Origin: Ignavibacteria bacterium UBA5771
GTDB taxonomy: Bacteria > Bacteroidota > Ignavibacteria > Kapaibacteriales > UBA2268
Length of the DNA: 26,500 nucleotides
Reading direction: 5' to 3'
Assembly: GCA_002418685.1 (NCBI GenBank)
Contig: DIEP01000131.1
Coordinates: 1-26,500 of the forward strand
In this document: positions 8,735 through 16,190 of the stretch, piece after piece
Position numbering within the stretch: the stretch's first letter is position 1
Layout: each line of letters opens with the position of its first letter
Made by a program: the position numbers and the translations under genes
The notes under the pieces: generated by a model
The model's database searches: none
What the model saw: the letters and a program-made list of their open reading frames with translations, nothing else
What the model was told of the DNA's origin: nothing

Positions 8735-8771
8735 AATAATACTACTAAAATAAGGAATAATACTAAAATAA
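8735..8771. repeat. Short direct repeats in the leader region of the S8 gene
   Basis: AATAATACTA occurs at 8735-8744 and again at 8756-8765, exactly 21 bp apart. ACTAAAATAA occurs at 8744-8753 and 8762-8771. The composition is low complexity, so this may be polymerase slippage rather than a binding site. It lies just downstream of the candidate S8 promoter. Confidence 0.4.
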
Positions 8772-8775
8772 TGAA

Positions 8776-8809
8776 CAAAAATAATTAATTATATTTTATC
8801 TTAATCATA
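8776..8809 (-). promoter_or_regulatory. Candidate promoter of the S8 protease-cupin operon
   Basis: The minus strand reads TATG, 22 bases and TATTTTTG. The -7 box is an exact TAnnTTTG match, while the upstream box matches TTTG in 3 of 4 with spacing at the long end. It would start transcription about 50 bases before the ATG at 8717. Confidence 0.35.
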
Positions 8810-8928
8810 TATTATATAAAAATTAATCAGTTTTTGCAATTATTTATATTTTATTTCTTATTTTGCAATCAGAAATAAATAAATATTAAAAGATTCAATC
8901 AATATTTTATTAAAATAAGGAAAATATT

Positions 8929-9699
8929 ATGGAAAAAAAAATCCGTGTTGGACTCTTTGGATTTGGAAAGACGGGACGACTTGTTGTTAATGAATTTTTA
9001 AAAGATGATGATTTTGAAGTGATGTGGGTTTTCCGGAAAACTCATAAAGACACGGAAAAATATGCAAGTCGACTATTAGGATATGAGTATGATCAGGGTG
9101 TAATACATACAGTTCAATCTTTGTACAAAGATTTTTATATCGATAACCCTGTGGATATTATAGTTGATTTTGCACATTCTTCAGCTGTGAATTATTATGA
9201 TGAAGCGGCAAATTCAGGGATTAAAATTATTTCTGCAATTTCAAGATATGAAGATTCAGATTACCAGAAGCTAATTTCATTAAAAGAAAAAACGGCTGTT
9301 ATATACTCTCCAAATATTACACTCGGAATAAATTTTCTTCTTGTTGCATCGCAAATCCTCCAAAAAATTGCACCTCATTCTGACATTGAAATTATCGAAG
9401 AACATTTCCGAGCTAAACCGGAAATATCAGGGACTGCTCTCAAAATATCAGAGCTGCTCGGATTAAATAAAGAGAAGCATGTTCATTCCATCAGAGTAGG
9501 AGGAATAGTCGGCAATCACGAAATTATTTTTGGCCTTCCCAATCAAACAATAAGATTAAAACACGAAAGCATCAGTCGATCAGCTTTCGGTCAAGGAGCA
9601 ATATTTTGTGCTAAATGGTTAATCAATCAGGGCAAGGGTATCTATTCAATGGAAAATATAATTAGCCAAATGTTTGCAAATAATATACCCGTATATTAG
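8929..9699 (+). CDS. DapB-like dihydrodipicolinate reductase family protein, divergent
   Basis: This 256-residue protein matches the DapB family in length and layout. Canonical DapB reduces the dihydrodipicolinate-type intermediate of the diaminopimelate and lysine pathway with NAD(P)H. The N-terminal Rossmann motif is GLFGFGKTGR (about 8-17), and VDFAHSSAV near 79-87 fits the family DFT/S-H-P nucleotide-site region. The tetramerisation and substrate part has EIIEEHFRAKPEISGTAL (about 154-171) where E. coli has the HHRHKVDAPSGTA motif. His159 and Lys163 are kept, but the second His is Phe160, and the loop is one residue shorter and lacks the Pro before SGT. HSIRVGGIVGNHEIIFG and HESISRSAFGQGA are typical DapB C-terminal strands. 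It stands alone, with no dapA or lysA beside it, and converges on the TolC-like gene with a 4-base gap. It is either a true but diverged DapB or a paralogue with another substrate. Confidence 0.85.
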   Translation: MEKKIRVGLFGFGKTGRLVVNEFLKDDDFEVMWVFRKTHKDTEKYASRLLGYEYDQGVIHTVQSLYKDFYIDNPVDIIVDFAHSSAVNYYDEAANSGIKIISAISRYEDSDYQKLISLKEKTAVIYSPNITLGINFLLVASQILQKIAPHSDIEIIEEHFRAKPEISGTALKISELLGLNKEKHVHSIRVGGIVGNHEIIFGLPNQTIRLKHESISRSAFGQGAIFCAKWLINQGKGIYSMENIISQMFANNIPVY

Positions 9700-9703
9700 A
9701 ATA

Positions 9704-11035
9704 TCAAAGCAAATTATTTAGCAAAGTACCCGATATTTGTAGAATGTTGATTTCCAATGATTTAAGCAAATATCTCAAGTCGAGCAATTTGGTCTCTGCT
9801 TGGATATAAATAAGCTGCGTCTGGCGAAAATCGAATCCATTAATTTCTCCAAGTTCATACTGCCTTTGAGCAAGGTCCATATTGCTTTGTGCAATTCTGA
9901 TATTTTCTTCTTGCAAATGATACTCTTCCATCATTGATTGATAGGTAATGAAATTTGTGTAAAGCCCTGCCTCTATGGTTTGTTGAGTTTGCTGAGTTTG
10001 CAATTGAGCTGATTGCTGGTCAATCTTTAAATTTTGCAGTTGTATACGATCTTTTGTTCCATTGAAAAGATTGAATCTGATATTGAATCCATAATTAAAT
10101 CCATATGTCTTATTTGTTTTCAATAATCCCGAAGAGTTATTTTGATTCAAAAACGAATAGCCACCAACAAGTGAGACTTCTGGATAAAATCTTGATTCCT
10201 GTATTCTAATATTACTTGTAGCAATAAGTTCTTGAATTTGAGTCATATTCAAATTGGAATTATATTTGAATGTATTATTTTTCAAACTATCATATTTAGC
10301 TAAATTCAAAAGCATAATTGAATTTTCGGGAATAATTTGAGATTCAATTTTTTGATTAATAACTTGATTTAATTGAATTTGCAATTGATTGACAAGGTTG
10401 CTTTGCTGTATAACAATAGAGCTATCATTTAAGTAATCTAATTGAGCCTGTTGCAATTGAAAAAGATTTGCAGACCCAATTTGCATTTTCTTTTCTTCAA
10501 GTTTATATCTATCGTATGAGATGCTTTTCGATTGATTGAATGTTTCTAATTTGTTAATTTCGTTAATCAGTTGGTAATATGCTTTTGCCAAATCTGAAAC
10601 AGTTTGCTCGATATAATATCTTGTATTTACAGCCCCTAATTGTTCAAAATCAGCAAATTTGGATTTTTGGGCGAACATTTGAAATCCGTCGAAAATTGTC
10701 CAATTTAAATTAATGCTTGCATTTGTGGCATTATTGTTTGCATTAGGAGTAGACCGAACATCCCCGCTATATAATTCTTGATTTGAGTTAATTTGGTCAT
10801 ATTCTTGACCGAAATTGGCATCAAGAGTTGGCAGAAAACCTGCGTTTCCAATTGTATTATTGTTCTGGGATTTTAACTGTTCATTCTTGATTATGCGAAT
10901 TTGATAATTTTTTTCTAATGCAATATTTATCAGATTTGATAACTTAGTTGTATCTTGTGAATAAATTGTTAATTGATTGAATAATATATTAATTATTGCA
11001 AATGCAAGAATAACATTAAACTTCTTCTTCAACAT
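9704..11035 (-). CDS. TolC-like outer membrane efflux protein
   Basis: This 443-residue protein has a signal peptide (about 1-27, ending near LTIYSQD). The Gln/Asn-rich sequence carries two duplicated halves of long coiled-coil helices, as in the OEP/TolC family: LEKNYQIRIIKNEQLKSQNN near 40-60 and the second-half LKIDQQSAQLQTQQTQQTI and NMDLAQRQYELGEINGFDFRQ. The last is the family's typical Q-R-Y-x-x-G motif. It forms the trimeric outer-membrane channel of the tripartite pump. Its ATG lies inside the end of the RND gene (20-base overlap), so the two are translationally linked. Length and domain layout are normal, with no sign of truncation. It is the last gene of the operon and converges on the DapB-like gene. 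Confidence 0.93.
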   Translation of the reverse strand: MLKKKFNVILAFAIINILFNQLTIYSQDTTKLSNLINIALEKNYQIRIIKNEQLKSQNNNTIGNAGFLPTLDANFGQEYDQINSNQELYSGDVRSTPNANNNATNASINLNWTIFDGFQMFAQKSKFADFEQLGAVNTRYYIEQTVSDLAKAYYQLINEINKLETFNQSKSISYDRYKLEEKKMQIGSANLFQLQQAQLDYLNDSSIVIQQSNLVNQLQIQLNQVINQKIESQIIPENSIMLLNLAKYDSLKNNTFKYNSNLNMTQIQELIATSNIRIQESRFYPEVSLVGGYSFLNQNNSSGLLKTNKTYGFNYGFNIRFNLFNGTKDRIQLQNLKIDQQSAQLQTQQTQQTIEAGLYTNFITYQSMMEEYHLQEENIRIAQSNMDLAQRQYELGEINGFDFRQTQLIYIQAETKLLDLRYLLKSLEINILQISGTLLNNLL

Positions 11036-14000
11036 ATTTCTTTTCTTTTTTAGAGGTTAAGTAACTATATAAAGCAGGAATAACAAATAAAGTCAGAACC
11101 AAAGCGAAAAGTAATCCACCAATAATGACATATCCCAGCGAAACACGGCTTGTCGAAGCAGCTCCAATTGAAAAGGCGATAGGCACAGCTCCAAGAATTG
11201 TTGCAAGACTTGTCATAATAATTGGTCGGAACCTTTGAGTCGCAGCATCGATCACTGCCTCATTGATATTCAATCCCTGTTCTCTTCTTTGGTTTGCAAA
11301 TTCAATAATAAGAATACCATTTTTTGTTACGATACCAATTAGAACAATCATACCAATTTCACTAAAAATATTCAATGTACTTCCCGTGATCCATAAAGAA
11401 AGAATTGCACCTGTCACTGCAAGTGGAACGGTGAACATAATAACAAGTGGATCGCGAAAGCTTTCAAATTGAGCGGCAAGTATGAGAAATACAAGCACTA
11501 ATGCCAATAAAAAAGTATTTATCAAATTTCCAAAACTTTCCGAAAAATCAGCTGAAGATCCTTTTAATGAAGTTGAAAACGTTGGGTCAAGAGTTTCCTT
11601 TGCTATGCGATTCATTTCAGCAATACCATCTCCGATTGTTTTACCATTGACAAGAGCAGCCGAGACTGTTGCTGAAAGATAACGATTATATCTTAGAAGT
11701 TGTGGCGGCCGGCTCATTTCTTGTAATGAAACGAGATTATCTAATTTGACCATTTCACCTTTTGAATTTCTGACCGAGAGCATTCTCAAATCAAACGGTG
11801 TAGTTGTTTGTGTGTTATCTGCTCTTGCAATCACGTAATATTGCTTGCCATTTTTTATGAAATAACCAATCCTTTGCTCGCTTAAAAAAATTTGAATAGT
11901 TTGAGCTATATCATTTACAGATACACCCATATCAAGTGATTTATCTCGATCGATATTTATAACTAATTCAGGTTTATTAAATTTCAAATCAGTAATAACC
12001 ATATCAAAAATAGGACTGCTCTGGGCTTCTGCAAGAAAGAGAGGTAAATATTTTCGCATTTTCTCCATATTTGTGGCTTGCAGTACAAACTGGACAGGTA
12101 AAGACCCTCGAGACCCTTGCCCCGCCGCTATTGTTGGTTGCTGAATAACGATATTTTGAGCAAAATTGTATTTTTTTAATAATTGTGTTAATTCATTTGC
12201 AATCTCATGCTGAGATCTTTTCCTATCTTCTGGATCTTTTAGAGTTATAGATATACTTGCTCGATTAGTTGACGCAGATGATCCATAACCAGGCGAAGTT
12301 GTTGCAGTATATGCGTCTTTTTCAGGTAAAGTATCAATTAAAGCAATAATTTTTTTCTCAAAATTATCCATTTGTTCATAAGACGTTCCTTCAGGAGCGA
12401 CCGAAACAATATTTATTTGACTTTTATCTTCCATTGGAGCTAATTCTGTCTGCAATTTCGAACCAAGAAAATAAATAGTCAAAAAGCATAGAAGAACAAT
12501 CGGAATGGCAATCCATCGTGCTTTTATGAATTTAGATAACAATGAATTATATAATTGTGTAACTTTATTGATAAAATTTTCAATTAAATTAAACAAGAAG
12601 TGATGTGTTTCTCCGGTGTGCAATAATCGAGATGACATCATTGGTGTCAAAGTAAGGGAAACAAACATCGATACAACTATAGAGCTTGCAACGACTAATG
12701 CGAATTCGCGGAACAATTTACCAGTAAAACCCGACAAAAAGAATATTGGTAAGAAAACGCTAACAAGTGTAATTGAAGTGGACATAACTGCAAAGAACAC
12801 TTCTTTGCTTCCTTTGAATGCTGCTTGTATAGGATTCAGACCCTGTTCAATTTTTGAATATATATTTTCAAGCACAACAATAGCGTCATCTACAACCAGA
12901 CCCGTTGCGAGAACAAGTCCAAGTAGCGATAAGATATTTATTGAATATCCGAGTAAATAAAGGAACAAGAATGAGCTAACTAATGATATAGGGACAGTTA
13001 CTATTGGTATTAAAGTTGCCCGCCAATTTCGTAGAAAGAAGAATACAACAAGAAGGACAAGGAAAAATGAAATAATAATAGTTTCAATAACTTCATTAAT
13101 TCCTTTACGGATACTTTTTGTATTATCGAGAACAACATTAGTGATTATATCCGGGGGTAATTCCTTTTTTAAATCTTCTAATTTTGATTTAGCTTCATTA
13201 ACAATCTCTATATAATTAGCACCTGGTTGTGGTTGAAGTGCCACTCCTACCATAGGAATTCCACCATTGCCACGCATTATAGTTCTTTCGTTTTCCGCAC
13301 CTAGAACAGATTTGCCGATATCTCGAAGTTTAATCAGTGCACCGTTCCGTTCTGCAACTATTAAATTATCATATTGTTCAGGAGTAGACATCCTCCCAAC
13401 CGTTCTAACTGATAATTCAGTGGTTTTGCCGTCTATTCTACCTGATGGTAATTCAATATTTTGGGCTGATAGTGCTTTGGCAACATCCATTGGAGTAATT
13501 GAATATGCTTCCATAGAAGTTGGATTGAGTATCAACCGCATTGCATACTTTCTCTCTCCCCATATATAAATCTGGCTAACACCCTTAATTGTTTGCATAC
13601 GGTCTTTAACCACATTATTAGCAATATCGGTAAGATCCATTAAATCGTGTTCTTTGCTTTGTAAGGTTATCACATAGATAGTTTGTGCATCAGCATCTGC
13701 CTTTGTCACAACAGGAGGATCGCAATCAGGAGGAAGCCGGCGAACGACTTGCGATACTTTATCCCTTGTATCGTTAGCGGCAGTTTCCATATCTGTATTT
13801 AAATCGAATTCGATAGTGATCGAACTTCGACCATCTGCACTAACTGAGTTGATATTTTTTATACCTTGCACTCCGCTAATTGCTTCCTCAATAATTTCAG
13901 TTATTTGAGATTCAATGATGTCGGCATTTGCACCCGTGTAGGAAGTCCTGACTGAAATAATTGCGGGATCAACGCTTGGATATTCCCGAACGCCCAATGA

Positions 14001-14090
14001 AGAGTATCCAACTAATCCAAATAATATAATCAGCAGCGAAAGGACAATTGCAAGGACTGGCCTTTTTATACTTAAATCTGAAAGTGTCAT
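11016..14090 (-). CDS. RND family efflux pump inner-membrane transporter (AcrB/HAE1 type)
   Basis: This 1024-residue protein has the full RND architecture: an N-terminal helix, a large periplasmic loop, a block of helices (about 335-545), a second loop and a final helix block (about 855-1010). The proton-relay residues are present: Asp401-Asp402 in GLVVDDAIVVLENIY and Lys923 in IVTKNGILIIEFANQR, equivalents of AcrB D407/D408/K940. The N-terminal region has SIKRPVLAIVLSLLI and LGVREYPSVDPAIISV, and the VVRRLPPDCDPPVV segment is typical of multidrug and amphiphile exporters rather than of the heavy-metal (CusA) branch. It exports compounds from the inner membrane or periplasm through the TolC-like channel by proton antiport. 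It sits 16 bases after the adaptor gene and overlaps the channel gene by 20 bases. The substrate is unknown. Confidence 0.96.
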   Translation of the reverse strand: MTLSDLSIKRPVLAIVLSLLIILFGLVGYSSLGVREYPSVDPAIISVRTSYTGANADIIESQITEIIEEAISGVQGIKNINSVSADGRSSITIEFDLNTDMETAANDTRDKVSQVVRRLPPDCDPPVVTKADADAQTIYVITLQSKEHDLMDLTDIANNVVKDRMQTIKGVSQIYIWGERKYAMRLILNPTSMEAYSITPMDVAKALSAQNIELPSGRIDGKTTELSVRTVGRMSTPEQYDNLIVAERNGALIKLRDIGKSVLGAENERTIMRGNGGIPMVGVALQPQPGANYIEIVNEAKSKLEDLKKELPPDIITNVVLDNTKSIRKGINEVIETIIISFFLVLLVVFFFLRNWRATLIPIVTVPISLVSSFLFLYLLGYSINILSLLGLVLATGLVVDDAIVVLENIYSKIEQGLNPIQAAFKGSKEVFFAVMSTSITLVSVFLPIFFLSGFTGKLFREFALVVASSIVVSMFVSLTLTPMMSSRLLHTGETHHFLFNLIENFINKVTQLYNSLLSKFIKARWIAIPIVLLCFLTIYFLGSKLQTELAPMEDKSQINIVSVAPEGTSYEQMDNFEKKIIALIDTLPEKDAYTATTSPGYGSSASTNRASISITLKDPEDRKRSQHEIANELTQLLKKYNFAQNIVIQQPTIAAGQGSRGSLPVQFVLQATNMEKMRKYLPLFLAEAQSSPIFDMVITDLKFNKPELVINIDRDKSLDMGVSVNDIAQTIQIFLSEQRIGYFIKNGKQYYVIARADNTQTTTPFDLRMLSVRNSKGEMVKLDNLVSLQEMSRPPQLLRYNRYLSATVSAALVNGKTIGDGIAEMNRIAKETLDPTFSTSLKGSSADFSESFGNLINTFLLALVLVFLILAAQFESFRDPLVIMFTVPLAVTGAILSLWITGSTLNIFSEIGMIVLIGIVTKNGILIIEFANQRREQGLNINEAVIDAATQRFRPIIMTSLATILGAVPIAFSIGAASTSRVSLGYVIIGGLLFALVLTLFVIPALYSYLTSKKEKKYVEEEV

Positions 14091-14106
14091 TTTTTAAATT
14101 TTATTT

Positions 14107-15165
14107 TTACAATACATTACGCACTTTGACATTCATCCCGGGTCTAATTTGCAAAATACCCGATGTGATAATAGAATCGCCTTTTTTAATTCCTTTAATA
14201 ATATAGATTGTACTATCAGTGCGTAACCCTGTCTCAATAGTAGCTACATCAACTTTGCCATTTCTATATAAATAGACTATTTGTTTATCTAAATCGGGAA
14301 TAACAGATTCGGAAGGTACCATTATCGCGTTATCAATTCTCCCAAGAATGACTCTAACTTCAAGAAAGTCTCCTGGGACAAACTTATTATGGGAATTATC
14401 AGCAATTGCCCTTGCATTCATATTCCTTGATGAAGTTGATATTCCGGGGTCAAAAGCATATATCTTTGCATAAATTGTATCATTCGTTGATTTGGAAATT
14501 GCTTGAACAACTTGCCCCTCCTTAATTTGTCCGATATAAGTTGCAGGGACTTGGAAATCTATTTTTATTGGATTAGTTTTTACCAAAGTTGTGATATATT
14601 GTCCTGCTGAAACATAAGCACCCGTGCTTAAATTTCGCAATCCGATTTTTCCCGAAAAAGGAGCTGTTATATTTGCATAATCAACATTGACATTCATTTG
14701 TTCAATTTGCGATTGCAATTCAGCTATTGTCGATTGCAAATCCTCAACTTCTTGCATACTTGCACCATTGATTTTATACAGTTCTTTTTTTCTTTCCAAA
14801 TCTTTTTGGGCTTTAGTAAGCTTAACTTCTAATGCAGAGAGCTGAGCTTTCCAGTCTCTATCGTCGATTTTCAGAAGTAATTGCCCTTTGCTAACGCTTT
14901 GCCCCTCTTTGAAATTTATAGACATAATTCTACCAGAAATTGGTGCCTTAATATCAACCTGTTCATCTGCTAAAATCGTTCCTGTTGTATAAATTTCATT
15001 TATTACTGATGTTGGAGTTGCCACAAAAATTTCTACTTCTTCTACACTTTGTTTTTTGACGCTTTCGCTTCGAGATTCCTTGGTAGTGCATGAAGAAAAA
15101 GTTGTCCCTATCACTATAAGAGAAATTAGTAATAGTTGTCTGAATAATTTTTTGTAGTTTAACAT
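14107..15165 (-). CDS. RND efflux periplasmic adaptor (membrane fusion protein), lipoprotein
   Basis: This 352-residue protein has a lipoprotein signal with lipobox TTFSSC and lipidated Cys26. The barrel-sandwich (lipoyl-like) halves are around 65-100 (GTILADEQVDIKAPISGRI, FKEGQSVSKGQLLLKIDDR) and 165-190 (ANITAPFSGKIGLRNLSTGA), flanking a coiled-coil hairpin (about 100-160, with ELYKINGASMQEVEDLQS). Beta-barrel and membrane-proximal domains follow, including FVPGDFLEVRVILG and the final KKGDSIITSGILQIRPGMNV. It bridges the RND pump and the outer-membrane channel. It is the first gene of the operon, so the control sites should lie in 15166-15446. No regulator gene of TetR, MarR or two-component type is adjacent. 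Confidence 0.95.
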   Translation of the reverse strand: MLNYKKLFRQLLLISLIVIGTTFSSCTTKESRSESVKKQSVEEVEIFVATPTSVINEIYTTGTILADEQVDIKAPISGRIMSINFKEGQSVSKGQLLLKIDDRDWKAQLSALEVKLTKAQKDLERKKELYKINGASMQEVEDLQSTIAELQSQIEQMNVNVDYANITAPFSGKIGLRNLSTGAYVSAGQYITTLVKTNPIKIDFQVPATYIGQIKEGQVVQAISKSTNDTIYAKIYAFDPGISTSSRNMNARAIADNSHNKFVPGDFLEVRVILGRIDNAIMVPSESVIPDLDKQIVYLYRNGKVDVATIETGLRTDSTIYIIKGIKKGDSIITSGILQIRPGMNVKVRNVL

Positions 15166-15314
15166 TTATTTAAAACCTCTTTTGCATATTTTAAAGAATT
15201 ATTTGTAATAGTTTAATATAAAAAATAGATTGCTGACAGTTGCTCTTTTTCTTTATAAAATACTAGTTCGATCATCTAATCAGGACGAATACATCATTAT
15301 ATCTAATTTTGACG

Positions 15315-15379
15315 ATTAAATTGTTTAATAATTACAGAATTCAATTTGATGATTACATAATTCAATAAGTAATTGAATT
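15315..15379. promoter_or_regulatory. Paired 15-bp boxes and inverted repeats between the RND operon and the DUF1003 gene
   Basis: ATTACAGAATTCAAT (15331-15345) and ATTACATAATTCAAT (15352-15366) differ in one base and are spaced exactly 21 bp start to start, two turns of the helix. The second box continues into an inverted repeat, AATTCAAT (15359-15366) and ATTGAATT (15372-15379), which overlaps the DUF1003 promoter. Just upstream is the palindrome ATTAAA-TTG-TTTAAT (15315-15329). This is the expected look of a regulator site serving one or both of the divergent genes. The role is inferred, not known. Confidence 0.5.
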
Positions 15380-15402
15380 TCATTGATTTTTTAGTATTTT
15401 TG
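15372..15402 (+). promoter_or_regulatory. Candidate promoter of the DUF1003 gene
   Basis: ATTG (15372-15375), 19 bases and TATTTTTG (15395-15402) fit the Bacteroidota form in 3 of 4 and in all fixed positions. It would start transcription about 40 bases before the ATG at 15447. Its upstream box lies in the inverted repeat described at 15359-15379. Confidence 0.45.
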
Positions 15403-15446
15403 TTAATTATTTTTTATTATTTTGTAAATTTTTAAGAGTGCATATT

Positions 15447-15923
15447 ATGAATATATCTTTCCCAGAACCCTATAAGCATACTCATCCACCAGTTCGTAAT
15501 GTCAATGAAGTTCTCGCCGAGGAAAGAACAACAGGACAGATTGCATCTGATTTTGTTGCAAGACTAATCGGATCATGGAAATTTTTAATAACACAATCCG
15601 TATTTGTCGTATTATGGCTTATTTTCAATGTCATTGTGTTAATATATCATTGGGACCCTTACCCCTTTATTCTAATGAATTTATTATTATCTTTACAGGC
15701 TGCTTATTCAACACCTATAATTATGATGAGTCAAAATCGACAAACATATCGCGATAGAATTGATGCTCATATTGATTATGAAATTAATAAAAAAACTGAA
15801 GAAGAATCGCGAGTCATACTCGAACATCTTGATTCTCAGAACAAAGCACTTGAAGCAATATTTAATGAATTAAATGATTTGAAAAAGCAAATAAGTTCTT
15901 TGCCAAATTCAAATAGTTTATAA
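15447..15923 (+). CDS. DUF1003 family membrane protein
   Basis: This 158-residue protein has the DUF1003 pattern. A soluble N-terminus with TTGQIASDFVARLIGSW is followed by two membrane helices (about 46-67, ITQSVFVVLWLIFNVIVLI, and about 72-95, PFILMNLLLSLQAAYSTPII), then the family's MMSQNRQTYRDRIDAHIDYEIN and a charged coiled-coil tail (about 115-150). The family is widespread in bacteria without an agreed function. A GTG at 15438 would add three residues, but AAGAG at 15434-15438 overlaps that codon and lies nine bases from the ATG at 15447, so the ATG is preferred. It is divergent from the RND operon and shares the boxed control region with it. Confidence 0.87.
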   Translation: MNISFPEPYKHTHPPVRNVNEVLAEERTTGQIASDFVARLIGSWKFLITQSVFVVLWLIFNVIVLIYHWDPYPFILMNLLLSLQAAYSTPIIMMSQNRQTYRDRIDAHIDYEINKKTEEESRVILEHLDSQNKALEAIFNELNDLKKQISSLPNSNSL

Positions 15924-15935
15924 ATTTAAAAAAAA

Positions 15936-15967
15936 ATTGGCTATTTAAAAACTTTTCCTTAATTTTG
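15936..15967 (+). promoter_or_regulatory. Candidate promoter of the AsnRS-like gene
   Basis: ATTG (15936-15939), 20 bases and TAATTTTG (15960-15967) match the same form as the DUF1003 promoter. It begins 13 bases after the DUF1003 stop and would produce a leader of about 215 bases in front of the gene at 16190. No comparable match was seen between either terminator and the start codon. Confidence 0.42.
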
Positions 15968-15969
15968 TT

Positions 15970-15990
15970 TTTCAGTAATTGATACTGAAA
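15970..15990 (+). repeat. Inverted repeat at the presumed transcription start of the AsnRS-like leader
   Basis: TTTCAGTA (15970-15977) and TACTGAAA (15983-15990) form a perfect 8-bp stem with loop ATTGA. It lies just downstream of the -7 box, so it may be an operator or a 5' stem protecting the leader RNA. It could also be a weak 3' hairpin of the DUF1003 message; no T-run follows it. Confidence 0.45.
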
Positions 15991-16060
15991 GAAAAACATT
16001 GCAAACAAGAAAAAAAACAAAAGTCCATATTTTTCTCAAAATAGAAATTGTTGTAATTCG

Positions 16061-16094
16061 AAATACCCAACTTTTGAAAGTTGGGTATTTTTTT
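16061..16094 (+). terminator. Intrinsic terminator 1 (13-bp stem, U-tract)
   Basis: The arms 16061-16073 (AAATACCCAACTT) and 16078-16090 pair perfectly around the loop TTGA. The run of T from 16088 to 16094 follows. It is a strong rho-independent terminator on the plus strand. It may end DUF1003 read-through or act in the leader of the gene at 16190. Confidence 0.88.
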
Positions 16095-16143
16095 ATAGTA
16101 TCAAACTATTTCCAAAATCTACTAAAAAGAAAATTAAATCAAC

Positions 16144-16168
16144 AACCGCTAATGAGCGGTTTTTTTTT
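16144..16168 (+). terminator. Intrinsic terminator 2, 21 bases before the AsnRS-like start codon
   Basis: AACCGCT (16144-16150) and AGCGGTT (16155-16161) form a 7-bp GC-rich stem with loop AATG, followed by T to 16168. The GGAG ribosome site of the next gene begins at 16181, so there is no room for a promoter in between. Transcription of that gene must pass this terminator, which makes it an attenuator candidate. Confidence 0.82.
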
Positions 16169-16190
16169 ATTATTTAATATGGAGTTATAA
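16152..16190 (+). other. Possible 12-codon upstream reading frame overlapping the AsnRS-like start
   Basis: An ATG in the loop of terminator 2 opens a frame reading MSGFFLLFNMEL. Its TAA shares its last A with the ATG of the next gene (TAATG). There is no clear ribosome site for it and the codons are not enriched in Asn or Asp, so translation is doubtful. If used, it would couple to the downstream gene and disturb the hairpin. Confidence 0.22.

Noticed and set aside
8858..8865. TTATTTTG as a -7 box for the DapB-like gene
   Set aside because: It is one base short of the TAnnTTTG form. A TTTG lies 21 bases upstream, but the match is too poor in such AT-rich DNA to list.
12616..12960. Plus-strand frames inside the RND pump gene (also near 11263, 11482 and 13267)
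   Set aside because: All are antisense to a gene with intact catalytic residues and normal length, so they are shadows.
15999..16190. A 63-codon frame starting at TTG across the leader
   Set aside because: It runs through both terminator hairpins and their T-runs, has no ribosome site and no recognisable domain. Only its last 12 codons, which start at an ATG, were kept as a weak possibility.
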